A stretch of 15,854 nt of DNA from Mariaggregatimicrobium sp964498785 (GCA_964498785.1 CAZCJL010000146.1:1-15854), one strand, 5' to 3'; shown: positions 1 through 8,378, counted from the stretch's first letter. Translations and numbers: made by a program. Notes: generated by a model not told the origin, from the sequence alone.

Positions 1-162
1 TAATCAAGTATTTAATTCTGTCTAAAGCAAATTGTTGTCACGGATTCAGGATTATGTTAGAAAATCAGTTCTCATTTTTCATAAAATATGCTTGGAATCC
101 CTCCCATTTGTTTGTATAATATCTGAATATTTAGTAAATAATCGATCAGGAATGTCAGTAAG

Positions 163-190
163 TGTCCGAAGTTTTTAAAAACTTCGGACA
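163..190. repeat. Perfect 28-bp palindrome upstream of proC
   Basis: The half-site tgtccgaagttttt at 163-176 is followed at once by its exact reverse complement at 177-190, with no spacer. As RNA it would fold into a hairpin with a GC-richer base. It could be a terminator for a gene to the left, an operator overlapping the -35 of a possible proC promoter, or a dispersed repeat. A T run after the stem is short, so a classical intrinsic terminator is not clear. Confidence 0.8.
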
Positions 191-214
191 TTTAAAACGC
201 TGTCAATATATAAT
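185..214 (+). promoter_or_regulatory. Possible sigma70-type promoter for proC
   Basis: A perfect TATAAT lies at 209-214. The best -35 is cggaca at 185-190 (4 of 6 matches to TTGACA) with an 18-nt spacer. This -35 falls inside the right arm of the 28-bp palindrome, so a protein bound to the palindrome would block it. The weak -35 and AT-rich surroundings keep confidence low. Confidence 0.35.
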
Positions 215-282
215 AAATCAAAACTTTTGTAATCGCATTATATTTGAAAGAATAGTGCGAGAAGAAGAGAAGGGAATAGATT

Positions 283-1107
283 TTGATAAATACTGAAAAA
301 AGGTTAGCAATTTTAGGCGCGGGAAATATTGGAACCTCTATTGCCAGTGGCTTATTTCAAGCCAAAAAATATGCACCTGAACAAATCACATTGACGCGCC
401 GACGGGTGCATTTAATCGAGTCATTTAAAAAAACAGGATTTCAGACAACAAAAGACAACGGAGACGCTGTGAAAAATTCCGATGTCATCATCATTGCAGT
501 GGAACCCCAACAATTCGACTCGTTAATTAACGAAATCATGCCATACTTAGACGCCAAAAGACATATCGTTATTTCGGTAGTCTCCGGTGTAAAAATAAAA
601 CATATCCTGAGACAGATCGGGGAACAATTTCCGGTAGTGCGGGCAATGCCCAATACAGCGATTGCAATACGGGAATCCATGACAGCCTTATCATCGAAAA
701 ACGACAACGAAAAGGCCATTCGTGTCGCGCAAGATCTCTTTGATACCGTGGGCAAAACTATCGTCATCAACGAAGAAGAAATGATTGGCGCGACAGCTCT
801 GGGAGCCTGTGGAATTGCATTTTTCCTGCGAGCGATACGCGCGGCGTCACAGGGCGGTATCGAGATTGGTTTTCATTCCAGAGATGCGCTCCTGATCGCA
901 GCCCAAACTGCAAAAGGTGCAGCATCTCTGTTACTGAATATGGAAAAGCATCCGGAGGATGAAATTGATAAAGTGACCACACCGCGGGGATGTACAATTT
1001 TTGGTCTGAATCAAATGGAACACGAGGGATTCAGTTCGGCAATGATTAAGGGAATCATTGCTTCCGCGGATAAAGCGTCGAAGCTATATTCGGGGCCTGA
1101 TGATTAA
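283..1107 (+). CDS. proC: Pyrroline-5-carboxylate reductase
   Basis: The product reduces 1-pyrroline-5-carboxylate to L-proline with NAD(P)H, the last step of proline synthesis in the cytoplasm. The 274-residue length is normal for the family. An N-terminal Rossmann fold shows the dinucleotide motif GAGNIG (residues 12-17). The segment VVRAMPNTAIAI in the middle and the C-terminal signature around VTTPRGCTIFGL are family hallmarks of the substrate-binding and dimer domain. The usual Gly-Gly of the C-terminal motif is Arg-Gly here. The start is TTG at 283: it is preceded by an AGAAGGGA ribosome binding site about 8 nt upstream, and no ATG or GTG in frame fits better before the Rossmann strand. 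The metY-type gene follows after 49 nt on the same strand, so the two are probably co-transcribed. Confidence 0.95.
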   Translation: MINTEKRLAILGAGNIGTSIASGLFQAKKYAPEQITLTRRRVHLIESFKKTGFQTTKDNGDAVKNSDVIIIAVEPQQFDSLINEIMPYLDAKRHIVISVVSGVKIKHILRQIGEQFPVVRAMPNTAIAIRESMTALSSKNDNEKAIRVAQDLFDTVGKTIVINEEEMIGATALGACGIAFFLRAIRAASQGGIEIGFHSRDALLIAAQTAKGAASLLLNMEKHPEDEIDKVTTPRGCTIFGLNQMEHEGFSSAMIKGIIASADKASKLYSGPDD

Positions 1108-1156
1108 TAATAAATGAATTTATGATTTAAATTTTACAATCAATAAGGGAAATATT

Positions 1157-2431
1157 ATGAAACCTGAAACCATTGCACTTCATCACGGCTATGAGCCAGA
1201 CAGCACGAAATCTGCAGCGGTCCCGGTTTATCAAACCGTGGCTTATACTTTTGATAGCGCGCAGCATGGCGCAGATCTCTTTAATTTGGAAGCGCCGGGA
1301 AATATTTACACCCGCATTATGAATCCGACAAATGAGGTGCTGGAAAAACGGGTTGCCGCGCTTGAAGGCGGTATTGCAGCACTTGCAGTCAGCGCCGGAA
1401 GCGCGGCGATTCATTATGCGATTCTTACACTGGCAGAAGCCGGTGATAATATTGTTTCCATACCCACTCTGTATGGCGGCACATACACGTTGTTCACACA
1501 TCTGTTCCCGAAGCAGGGAGTTCAGGTAAAATTTGCCAAAGATGACCATGCGGACAGCATCGAAAAATTAATTGATAGCAAAACAAAAGCAGTGTATTGT
1601 GAAAGCATCGGGAATCCCGCGGGGAATGTGGTGGACATCCAATCGCTATCAGAGGTGGCTCATTCACACGGTGTGCCGCTCATCGTTGATAACACTGTGG
1701 CGACGCCAATCTTATTGCGTCCAATAGAGTACGGGGCGGATATTGTGGTGCATTCTCTGACAAAATATATGGCAGGACACGGAAATTCCCTCGGCGGCGT
1801 CATCGTGGATTCGGGAAAATTTAACTGGGCAAAACATGCGGAACGATTTCCCATGCTGAATAATCCGGAGCCTGCTTATCATGGTGTCGTTTATACGCGT
1901 GAATTTGGTGAGGCGGCTTATATCGCAAGGGTGCGAACAGTGCCATTGCGAAATACCGGCTCGGCGCTTTCGCCGTTCAATGCGTTTCTTATTTTGCAGG
2001 GAATTGAAACGCTGGCATTACGCATGGAACGTCATTGCGATAATGCATTTCAGGTGGCTTCTTTTCTGAATAAGCATCCGAATGTCAAATGGGTCAGTTA
2101 CGCCGGACTACCGGACAGTCCGTATTATCCACTTGCAAAAAAGTACATGAATGGCAGGGCATCGTCGATTTTTACATTTGGGATTAAAGGCAGCTACGAA
2201 GCTGGCGTGAAATTTTATGATGCTTTGAAATTGATCCTGCGTCTCGTAAATATCGGCGACGCCAAGTCGTTGGCATGTCATCCGGCCTCGACCACACACC
2301 GGCAGTTGTCAGAAGCAGAGCAAAAAGCCGCGGGTGTAACGCCGGATATGATTCGGTTGTCCATTGGAATCGAGCATATCGATGATATTTTAGCTGATCT
2401 GGATCAGGCGTTGGCTGACAGTCAAAGCTAA
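1157..2431 (+). CDS. metY: O-acetylhomoserine sulfhydrylase (MetY type)
   Basis: This is a PLP-dependent enzyme of the Cys/Met metabolism family, expected to make homocysteine from O-acetylhomoserine and sulfide in the cytoplasm. At 424 residues it has the length of MetY rather than the shorter (about 380-400) MetB/MetC enzymes. Visible marks are the YTRIMNPT segment near residues 51-58, the VDNT motif with the cofactor-ring Asp178, and SLTKY with the Schiff-base Lys203, followed by GHGN as in MetY proteins. The C-terminal LACHPASTTHRQL and IRLSIGIEHIDDI segments are also family signatures. AAGGGA at 1145-1150 gives a well-spaced ribosome binding site before ATG. It probably shares a transcript with proC and ends at a hairpin at about 2466-2537. 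A role as cystathionine gamma-synthase cannot be excluded but is less likely. Confidence 0.93.
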   Translation: MKPETIALHHGYEPDSTKSAAVPVYQTVAYTFDSAQHGADLFNLEAPGNIYTRIMNPTNEVLEKRVAALEGGIAALAVSAGSAAIHYAILTLAEAGDNIVSIPTLYGGTYTLFTHLFPKQGVQVKFAKDDHADSIEKLIDSKTKAVYCESIGNPAGNVVDIQSLSEVAHSHGVPLIVDNTVATPILLRPIEYGADIVVHSLTKYMAGHGNSLGGVIVDSGKFNWAKHAERFPMLNNPEPAYHGVVYTREFGEAAYIARVRTVPLRNTGSALSPFNAFLILQGIETLALRMERHCDNAFQVASFLNKHPNVKWVSYAGLPDSPYYPLAKKYMNGRASSIFTFGIKGSYEAGVKFYDALKLILRLVNIGDAKSLACHPASTTHRQLSEAEQKAAGVTPDMIRLSIGIEHIDDILADLDQALADSQS

Positions 2432-2460
2432 GTGGTCACTTTTATTATTACGGTGATATA

Positions 2461-2537
2461 AAAAATTAGACAGGATTTACAGGATATCAGGATATTATAT
2501 ATTGTGAGCATCCTGTATTCCTGTCTAATAATTTTTT
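2461..2537. repeat. CAGGAT-type inverted repeat, possible terminator
   Basis: The left arm ttagacaggatttacaggat (2466-2485) pairs with the right arm atcctgtattcctgtctaa (2510-2528) apart from a one-base bulge and one mismatch. A further CAGGAT copy sits at 2488-2493. Flanking A-rich and T-rich runs can extend the stem, and the right arm is followed by a run of six T at 2532-2537. The structure could therefore end the proC-metY transcript. I recognise the GACAGGATTTACAGGAT wording as a repeat seen between genes in many environmental bacterial genomes, so it may be a mobile or dispersed element doing terminator duty. Confidence 0.75.
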
Positions 2538-2592
2538 AAAAACCCCGACGTAAAACTCGGATTCGGGCTTTCAAATATCCCGGAAATATTTC

Positions 2593-2621
2593 TTGAAAAA
2601 TGTCCAAATTTTCTTTATATT
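2593..2621 (+). promoter_or_regulatory. Sigma70-type promoter of the R-M gene
   Basis: TTGAAA at 2593-2598 (5 of 6 to the -35 consensus) and TATATT at 2616-2621 (5 of 6 to the -10) are separated by exactly 17 nt. The start codon lies 50 nt downstream. A short inverted repeat, gtccaa at 2602-2607 and ttggac at 2631-2636, straddles the -10 box and could be an operator. No controller-protein gene is next to it. Confidence 0.6.
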
Positions 2622-2671
2622 GAAGCTTGATTGGACGTAATTTGTAATTCTATCACAAAGGAATCAGATCA

Positions 2672-5600
2672 GTGAAAAAGTTGTTAGAACAGTATTTTAA
2701 AAATCTTTTCGAAACTTCTGCACGAGGCGATGCCAGAGAAGAGAGCTATTACCAGCATCTCGACGCGCTCATCAAACAATATGCTGATTTTACAAAAATT
2801 AAAAACATCGATGTGACGATAGTCCCTAAAAAAACAGAAGCCGGGAATCCGGACTTTCGTATTTGGGACGGCGCTAATCATGTCACCGGCTATATTGAAG
2901 CCAAAGATCCTTTGAATACGAATCTTGATACGATTGAAAACAGCGAACAGTTGAAACGCTACCGGTCGACGTTTCCCAATGTTATCCTCACCAATTTTTA
3001 CGAATTCCGGCTTTACAGAGATGGCGAGCTTGTTGCGCAGGCGATGATCGGCCGCCCGGTTATCGCGAATAAATTGAATACAATCCCACCGGTGGAAAAC
3101 ATCAATAAATTCCAGGAACTGCTTGATTTATTTTTCTCATTTTCACTGCCTGTCGTCCAAACCGCCCGTTCACTCGCGGTAGAGCTTGCAAAACGCACCC
3201 GTTTTTTACGGGATGAGATTATTGCTGTGGAACTGGCTGAAAACGGGAGCAAGGGACAAAAGCAGATCATCGGATTTTTTGATGCCTTTAAAAAATACCT
3301 GCTCGCTACAATTACAGCCAAACAGTTTGCCGACCTCTATGCGCAAACCATTACTTACGGATTGTTTGCCGCCCGCTCCAGAGTCCCGCGCGGCGCCGAC
3401 GAATTCAATCGCCGACTGGCTGTGAATTACATCCCGCAAACCATCGGAATTCTGCGCGATGTCTTTGAGTTTATTTCGTTGGGTCAACCGCCAAAATCTT
3501 TACAAATTATTGTCGATGATATTTCCGAAATTTTAAAAATCGCTGACGTAGATAAAATATTGCATGAGTATCACACAACAGGAAAAGGGAGCGATCCGAT
3601 CATTCATTTTTACGAGACATTCCTGGCAACTTATGATCCGGAAATTCGCGAGCGACGCGGGGTGTACTACACACCCGAACCCGTCGTGGGATATATTGTT
3701 CGTTCGATTCATTCATTGCTGAAATCGCATTTCAATTTAGCAGATGGACTTGCCAGCGAAGAGGTGAAATTGCTCGACCCGGCAGGTGGAACATTGACAT
3801 TTCCTGCCGAAGCCATTCGTGTGGCTGCGGAAGAATTCACTCAAAAATACGGCGCAGGTGCATTACATCCGTGGGTTAAAAAACATATTCTTGCAGATTT
3901 CCATGCGTTTGAATTGATGATGGCGCCTTATGCCATTGGCCATTTGAAAATCGGATTCATCCTAAATGAGCTCGGTTACACAATGAGTGATGACGAACGG
4001 TTCAAACTTTATCTGACCAATACCCTGGAAATGGAAGAAATTGAGCAAATTTTCTTTCCGGGATTAAGTTCATTAAGTGAAGAGAGCCATCTGGCTGCCA
4101 AAGTTAAAAAGGATCAGCCGGTGTTGGTAATTTTAGGCAATCCCCCTTACAGTGGAAACTCTGCGAATGTCAATGAATGGACCGAACGGTTGCTGAAAGA
4201 AGACATGGACGGCTGCCAGAGTTACTATAAAGCAGATGGAAAATCATTGGGTGAAAGAAATCCGAAATGGCTCCAGGATGATTATGTGAAATTCCTGCGT
4301 TTTGCCCAGTGGAAAATTCAAAAAGCCGGGGCCGGTGTTGTGGGAATGATTACGAATCACAGCTATCTGGATAATCCCACGTTTCGCGGTATGCGGCAAA
4401 GTCTCATGAAAACGTTTGATGAAATCTATATTATCGATCTGCATGGGAATAGTCTGAAAAAGGAAACAACTCCCGACGACGGCAAAGATGAAAATGTGTT
4501 TCAAATCAGGCAGGGCGTGGCAATTACGTTGTTTGTGAAAAATCAAACGACAAAAACAACCGCAGTTTATCATACCGATTTATACGGGCTCCGCGAAGAA
4601 AAATTTCACTGGTTGAATAATAATAAATTGACAGTTAAGAATTACGTGAAAATCCAGCCAGGGAGTCCATATTACTTTTTCATCAGGAGAAAGACAGAGC
4701 AAATTCAACATTATCTGAAATGGAAGAAAATAAATGAGATATTTCCTGTGAATGGAGTCGGAATCACGACCGCCCGGGATAATTTTGTCATTGATTTTGA
4801 CAGATCATCCATCGAAAATCGAATCCGGCGATTTAAGAATTCAAAATATGATGATCAAGCCCTGCATGAATTTTTTCAGATTCCCAAAAAGAAAGGCTGG
4901 GATATCCGCAAAGCGTGGAACATGCTGCAACCGCTATCTGATTCTGAACTGCATGAATTGATTCTAACGATCTCCTATCGACCGTTTGATAACCGCTATA
5001 TCTTCTGGCATGATTCTGTGGTGTGGCGGACGGTGAAAAGGATTATGCAGCACATGTTGAAAGAAAATATATCACTGTGTTTTATGAGACAGTTTTCCGG
5101 CAGTATTCCTTATTCACACTTTTTAGTGGCTGAACACATGGTTGATAATCGCACCTTTTTTAGCGCCAAAGGAATTATTCAACAGGCGCCGCTTTATATT
5201 TATCCGGAAGATAAAAAGAACATGCCCCGATCCGCCGGCACTCTCATGATGGTTTTTGATGAAACCGAAACGTATGGCAAGCAGCCGAATATCGCGCCGT
5301 TCATTTTTGAAAAATTAGCAGGCGCGTTCGGGGAAAAGCCTTCACCGGAGGATATTTTCTATTACATTTATGGCCTATTTTACAGCACAACTTACCGTGA
5401 AACTTATAACGAGTTTTTGAAAATCGATTTTCCGCGTGTGCCATTCACCTCGGATTATACGCTTTTTAAAAAGATTGGTGCTTTTGGGAAGAAATTAGCA
5501 GATTTGCACCTTTTAAAGGTAACGGCAATCGATACGCCAATTGCGAAATGTCCGGTTGTTGGTTCTGAAAACCGGATTGAAAAGATTCGCTATAATCAGG

Positions 5601-5842
5601 ATGAACAGCGAATTTATTTTAACAAAGATAAATATTTTGACGGAGTCGCGCCGGAGGTTTGGAATTACCACATCGGCGGCTACCAGGTATTGCACAAATA
5701 TTTGAAGGACAGAAAAGGGCGGGAGCTGGATGAGGCTTCGCATTATTGCCGGATTATAACGGCGCTGAGCAAAACAATCTCCATTCAGCAGCAGATCGAT
5801 GATATTTATCCGGGAATAGAACATAATATCATCAACTTTTAG
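2672..5842 (+). CDS. Single-chain type IIG/ISP-like restriction-modification enzyme
   Basis: The 1056-residue product looks like a self-contained restriction enzyme and N6-adenine DNA methyltransferase. Domains in order: a PD-(D/E)XK nuclease near residues 50-100, with NPD (Asp61), the EAK triad (Glu76, Lys78) and a QxxxY-type helix (Gln93-Tyr97); a helical linker to about 320; a methylase with YYTPEPVVGYI (motif X, about 332-342), the SAM-binding motif I DPAGGTLTF (369-377, where DPACGTG is usual) and the catalytic NPPY (490-493); then a long target-recognition part. The C-terminal stretch around IGGYQVLHKYLKDRKGR (about 1001-1017) resembles the type ISP specificity tail. Unlike true type ISP enzymes it has no helicase. 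The start is GTG at 2672 with AAAGGA at 2657-2662. No separate hsdR, hsdS or methylase gene lies nearby, which favours one protein doing all steps. Its recognition site cannot be predicted. It probably defends against phage. Confidence 0.88.
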   Translation: MKKLLEQYFKNLFETSARGDAREESYYQHLDALIKQYADFTKIKNIDVTIVPKKTEAGNPDFRIWDGANHVTGYIEAKDPLNTNLDTIENSEQLKRYRSTFPNVILTNFYEFRLYRDGELVAQAMIGRPVIANKLNTIPPVENINKFQELLDLFFSFSLPVVQTARSLAVELAKRTRFLRDEIIAVELAENGSKGQKQIIGFFDAFKKYLLATITAKQFADLYAQTITYGLFAARSRVPRGADEFNRRLAVNYIPQTIGILRDVFEFISLGQPPKSLQIIVDDISEILKIADVDKILHEYHTTGKGSDPIIHFYETFLATYDPEIRERRGVYYTPEPVVGYIVRSIHSLLKSHFNLADGLASEEVKLLDPAGGTLTFPAEAIRVAAEEFTQKYGAGALHPWVKKHILADFHAFELMMAPYAIGHLKIGFILNELGYTMSDDERFKLYLTNTLEMEEIEQIFFPGLSSLSEESHLAAKVKKDQPVLVILGNPPYSGNSANVNEWTERLLKEDMDGCQSYYKADGKSLGERNPKWLQDDYVKFLRFAQWKIQKAGAGVVGMITNHSYLDNPTFRGMRQSLMKTFDEIYIIDLHGNSLKKETTPDDGKDENVFQIRQGVAITLFVKNQTTKTTAVYHTDLYGLREEKFHWLNNNKLTVKNYVKIQPGSPYYFFIRRKTEQIQHYLKWKKINEIFPVNGVGITTARDNFVIDFDRSSIENRIRRFKNSKYDDQALHEFFQIPKKKGWDIRKAWNMLQPLSDSELHELILTISYRPFDNRYIFWHDSVVWRTVKRIMQHMLKENISLCFMRQFSGSIPYSHFLVAEHMVDNRTFFSAKGIIQQAPLYIYPEDKKNMPRSAGTLMMVFDETETYGKQPNIAPFIFEKLAGAFGEKPSPEDIFYYIYGLFYSTTYRETYNEFLKIDFPRVPFTSDYTLFKKIGAFGKKLADLHLLKVTAIDTPIAKCPVVGSENRIEKIRYNQDEQRIYFNKDKYFDGVAPEVWNYHIGGYQVLHKYLKDRKGRELDEASHYCRIITALSKTISIQQQIDDIYPGIEHNIINF

Positions 5843-5870
5843 ATGACTTATGAACAGAATTGAATATAAT
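5842..5870 (+). promoter_or_regulatory. Possible promoter before the small membrane protein
   Basis: A perfect TATAAT at 5865-5870 lies 27 nt before the ATG at 5898. No good -35 is found at 16-18 nt upstream (gatgac at 5842-5847 is poor). The gene could instead be read through from the R-M gene 55 nt upstream. Confidence 0.3.
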
Positions 5871-5897
5871 GAAGAATAATCAAAATCAGGATATGTT

Positions 5898-6563
5898 ATG
5901 ACTTACAAGAAAAAAGGACTTTCTTCCAACATAGTGCTCATGTTAACGTTGCTTGGTATCGTGCTGTTATTAATGTTTTTCATTAATAAAAAGAAAACAT
6001 TTATGTCTCAATTCAGGCCGTCGTTGGAACAGTTTACAGGCCAGGCAGCGGTTGTGAAAAATCGGTACCTGAACCGACCATTTCGATTTTCCGTTTCCGC
6101 TCCGGATTCGCTGTGGCATTTTGCCTATCCGACGAACATTGATTCCACTTCGATCAATAAAGGAAGTGAATTTATTCCGTTCAATTTAGTCACAATCACC
6201 AGAGATTTCGCCGGTGATACAGTCTCCGTGGCAAAAGTGGGGGTATTCTGGCGACAGGGGGAATTAACCCTCGGGCAAATCGCCAGCCGAAGTTTAAAGC
6301 ATGTGGTTGAAACTTACAAAACTGCAACAGAACCCGTGAATGTTGTGGCTGATGTGACTGTTGCCGGCAGCGCCAATCTCTCCAGTAGTTTTTATGTTGC
6401 GGAATTTCCTCTGAACAGCACTCACCCGTACCCTGTCCGGGTGGTGATGTTCGTTGTGGGGAATGATGTTGTCTATCGGATTCTGTGTCAGGTTCGTCGC
6501 GAAAGTTATGAAGAATTTAGACCGGATTTTGAATTTATTTTAAAAAGTTTTAGTTTTATTTGA
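5898..6563 (+). CDS. Membrane-anchored protein with PsbP-like domain, function unknown
   Basis: I do not recognise a named family. The 221-residue protein starts with a short Lys-rich stretch and one hydrophobic segment (about residues 11-29), then more Lys, so it is likely anchored in the inner membrane with the rest outside. The remainder looks like one globular alpha/beta domain: it opens with PFRFSVSAPDSLWHF and ends with VVYRILCQVRRESYEEFRPDFEFILKSF cut here into pieces by strands and a final helix, the layout of PsbP/Mog1-like folds. The M48 protease on the opposite strand has a comparable domain opening LKFQFPVPAQWEL. An AGGA at 5888-5891 serves the ATG. It ends just before a shared hairpin. 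The fold call is inference from pattern and should be treated as tentative. Confidence 0.7.
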   Translation: MTYKKKGLSSNIVLMLTLLGIVLLLMFFINKKKTFMSQFRPSLEQFTGQAAVVKNRYLNRPFRFSVSAPDSLWHFAYPTNIDSTSINKGSEFIPFNLVTITRDFAGDTVSVAKVGVFWRQGELTLGQIASRSLKHVVETYKTATEPVNVVADVTVAGSANLSSSFYVAEFPLNSTHPYPVRVVMFVVGNDVVYRILCQVRRESYEEFRPDFEFILKSFSFI

Positions 6564-6575
6564 TTCCAAATTCAA

Positions 6576-6609
6576 AACTGCATCGGTGTAACTTGGCACC
6601 GATGCAGTT
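6576..6609. terminator. Bidirectional hairpin between convergent genes
   Basis: The arm aactgcatcggtg (6576-6588) is exactly complementary to caccgatgcagtt (6597-6609), a perfect 13-bp stem with an 8-nt loop. It sits between the stop of the plus-strand gene at 6563 and the stop of the minus-strand protease gene at 6634. Neither side has a long T run, so termination may be modest or Rho-assisted, but the placement between convergent genes is typical. Confidence 0.75.
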
Positions 6610-6633
6610 ACTACAAGTCCCATATATTCGGTT

Positions 6634-8088
6634 TTATTTCGACACCACTTTAAGCATAGTTCCTGCCGGAACAGTTTCGTTTAATTCCATTCCATTGATA
6701 ATCGCCAATTCTTCCAGTTGATCGGTTGATACGTTAAATGATTTTAACGCATTCTGTAATGTCGTTTGCGCTCCAGTTTTTCTGATATCCAGCTTGTTTG
6801 GTTTTACATTCATTTTTGCAGGATCAGTTAACCGTTTAAACTGTGTCATTGTTTGTGAAAATTGACCGGAATACCCGCTAAATTGATCACTGGTGGTGTA
6901 ACCGTGAAAAACGAATACCTGATTATTTAATTGAATGAAGTAAGATTGGACCTTTATTTTTGTTTGCTCAGAGGCAATTTCCGTATTCAACCGATGGGCA
7001 GTCAATCCGTTGACAGATTTACGATCTGAACTAATGACTATGGCCTGACTTTCACTGACAAATTTATCCGCGGCCGCGGACGGTGAATTCGCTTCTGTTA
7101 GCGTGAATATCATAATTGCATCCTGCTGTTTCGTGTACATTTGCACCTGTGTAGGTGTATTATTGAGTTCCCATTGTGCAGGAACAGGAAACTGGAATTT
7201 CAATGTCGGATGATAGAACATATTGCCTTCCACATAACCCTGCCTCGGATCGGGTCCGTACACAACGCCATTAATTTTTTGAAGGTATTCATTTTTGTCT
7301 ACAACGTATTGATTTTTAGCCAGCTTTGTTTTCCATTTCTGTGCATCCGTCTGAATTGATTTCACCCGGTCTGTCGGATTGGGGTGTGTGGAAAACCATT
7401 CGGGCAATCCGCCTCCATCTTCCGATGGCTGCATTCGTTCCAATGTTACGAAAAAGTTTGCCATGTGCGTTGCGTCGTATCCTCCTTTTGCAGAATATTC
7501 CACCCCTAATTGATCTGCCTGTCGTTCATCATCGCGGCTGTATTTCAGGAAGAGCATACTTACGCCAAATTGTGCCACTCCGGCATACTTCCGAAACGTT
7601 TCCGACATCGCCGATCCTACTCCTAATAACATCTGCGTGCCGGCAGCCCGTGTATATTGTTGCACACTATGCCGCGCAGTCACGTGACCGATTTCATGTC
7701 CGATGACTCCTGCAAGCTCGGCTTCATTATTCAAATATGCCAAAATCCCACGGGTTAAATAAATATAGCCCCCGGGAACCGCAAACGCATTTATAACAGG
7801 AGAATCCAGAACTTTAAACTTCCATTTCAGATGAGGCCGGTGGCTCAATTTTGCTAAATCTTGTCCGATGCTATTCAGATACGAATCCAAAGCTGGTGAT
7901 TCATACCTACCATACATTTGAAGAACCTGCGCATCCGTTTGTTTGCCCAGTCCAATCTCATCTGCTTCGGACAGCAAAACAAATTCCCGTTTTTTGGTAA
8001 CAGGATTCACAGCGCAGGAAATTGCCCATGAAATAAGTGCGATTAAGAAAATCGCAATACCAATTTGATACAGCCTTCGTTTTCTCAT
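6634..8088 (-). CDS. M48 family metalloprotease, lipoprotein, with LysM-like tail
   Basis: The 484-residue product is a zinc peptidase of the M48 family, similar in layout to periplasmic BepA/YfgC or Oma1-like proteases that handle damaged or stalled envelope proteins. The N-terminus has Arg/Lys residues, a hydrophobic stretch and AISC, suggesting lipidation at Cys25. The catalytic motif HEIGH is at 131-135 and the third zinc ligand is probably Glu188 in DERQAD. After the protease part comes a PsbP-like domain (about 290-420), opening FYHPTLKFQF, and a C-terminal region (about 430-484) with the length and ending of a LysM peptidoglycan-binding motif. A GGGAGG ribosome binding site precedes the ATG at 8088. 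It is monocistronic as far as the window shows, with 782 nt of repeats upstream and a hairpin downstream. Substrate unknown. Confidence 0.92.
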   Translation of the reverse strand: MRKRRLYQIGIAIFLIALISWAISCAVNPVTKKREFVLLSEADEIGLGKQTDAQVLQMYGRYESPALDSYLNSIGQDLAKLSHRPHLKWKFKVLDSPVINAFAVPGGYIYLTRGILAYLNNEAELAGVIGHEIGHVTARHSVQQYTRAAGTQMLLGVGSAMSETFRKYAGVAQFGVSMLFLKYSRDDERQADQLGVEYSAKGGYDATHMANFFVTLERMQPSEDGGGLPEWFSTHPNPTDRVKSIQTDAQKWKTKLAKNQYVVDKNEYLQKINGVVYGPDPRQGYVEGNMFYHPTLKFQFPVPAQWELNNTPTQVQMYTKQQDAIMIFTLTEANSPSAAADKFVSESQAIVISSDRKSVNGLTAHRLNTEIASEQTKIKVQSYFIQLNNQVFVFHGYTTSDQFSGYSGQFSQTMTQFKRLTDPAKMNVKPNKLDIRKTGAQTTLQNALKSFNVSTDQLEELAIINGMELNETVPAGTMLKVVSK

Positions 8089-8243
8089 AAAAGCGCCTCC
8101 CGAATTTAATGAATGATTGTATAAATGAAAATATTAGTCGATAAAAATGAATACGTTTTCTCCTGAAACGTAAAATGATCAGCCTGTCATTAAAAATAAA
8201 TTTATAACCTAAAATTCTAAAAAGAAAATATTATACAATTGTA

Positions 8244-8321
8244 GCCCACGAAACACACAAAAATACACGAAACGTTATTTTTTTATTTTGAATTAAGCAC
8301 TATTTCGTGTGTTTCGCGGGC
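8244..8321. repeat. CACGAAACACAC-type inverted repeat
   Basis: The left arm gcccacgaaacacac (8244-8258) pairs with gtgtgtttcgcgggc (8307-8321) with a single mismatch. Inside the left side, acacgaaa (8265-8272) is a second word that can pair with tttcgtgt (8303-8310), so two alternative stems exist. I recognise the wording as a dispersed intergenic repeat of environmental bacteria. Confidence 0.7.
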
Positions 8322-8378
8322 AATAAATCTATTTTTTCGTTATTATAATTCATTTTACCTGCATTATTCACAAATCGT

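Larger units (their letters stand above)
1..282. other. Leader region upstream of proC
   Basis: No coding sequence is visible in this AT-rich stretch. Positions 1-160 show nothing I can support. The region then carries a perfect palindrome at 163-190 and a TATAAT hexamer at 209-214, both listed separately, followed by a purine-rich ribosome binding site (AGAAGGGA, about 267-275) placed correctly for the TTG start of proC. Confidence 0.6.

Noticed and set aside
767..997. Antisense and out-of-frame open frames inside proC, metY, the R-M gene, the protease and the operon genes
   Set aside because: They lie within well-supported genes, show no family signature and mostly lack a ribosome binding site; they are shadows of the real frames.
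2543..2567. Second terminator hairpin (cccga / tcggg) after metY
   Set aside because: The stem is only 5 bp with a long loop and competes with an inner 4-bp pairing; too weak to list.
2672..5842. Type I restriction subunit HsdM or a full type ISP enzyme
   Set aside because: There is no separate hsdR or hsdS gene, and the chain has no helicase motifs between nuclease and methylase.
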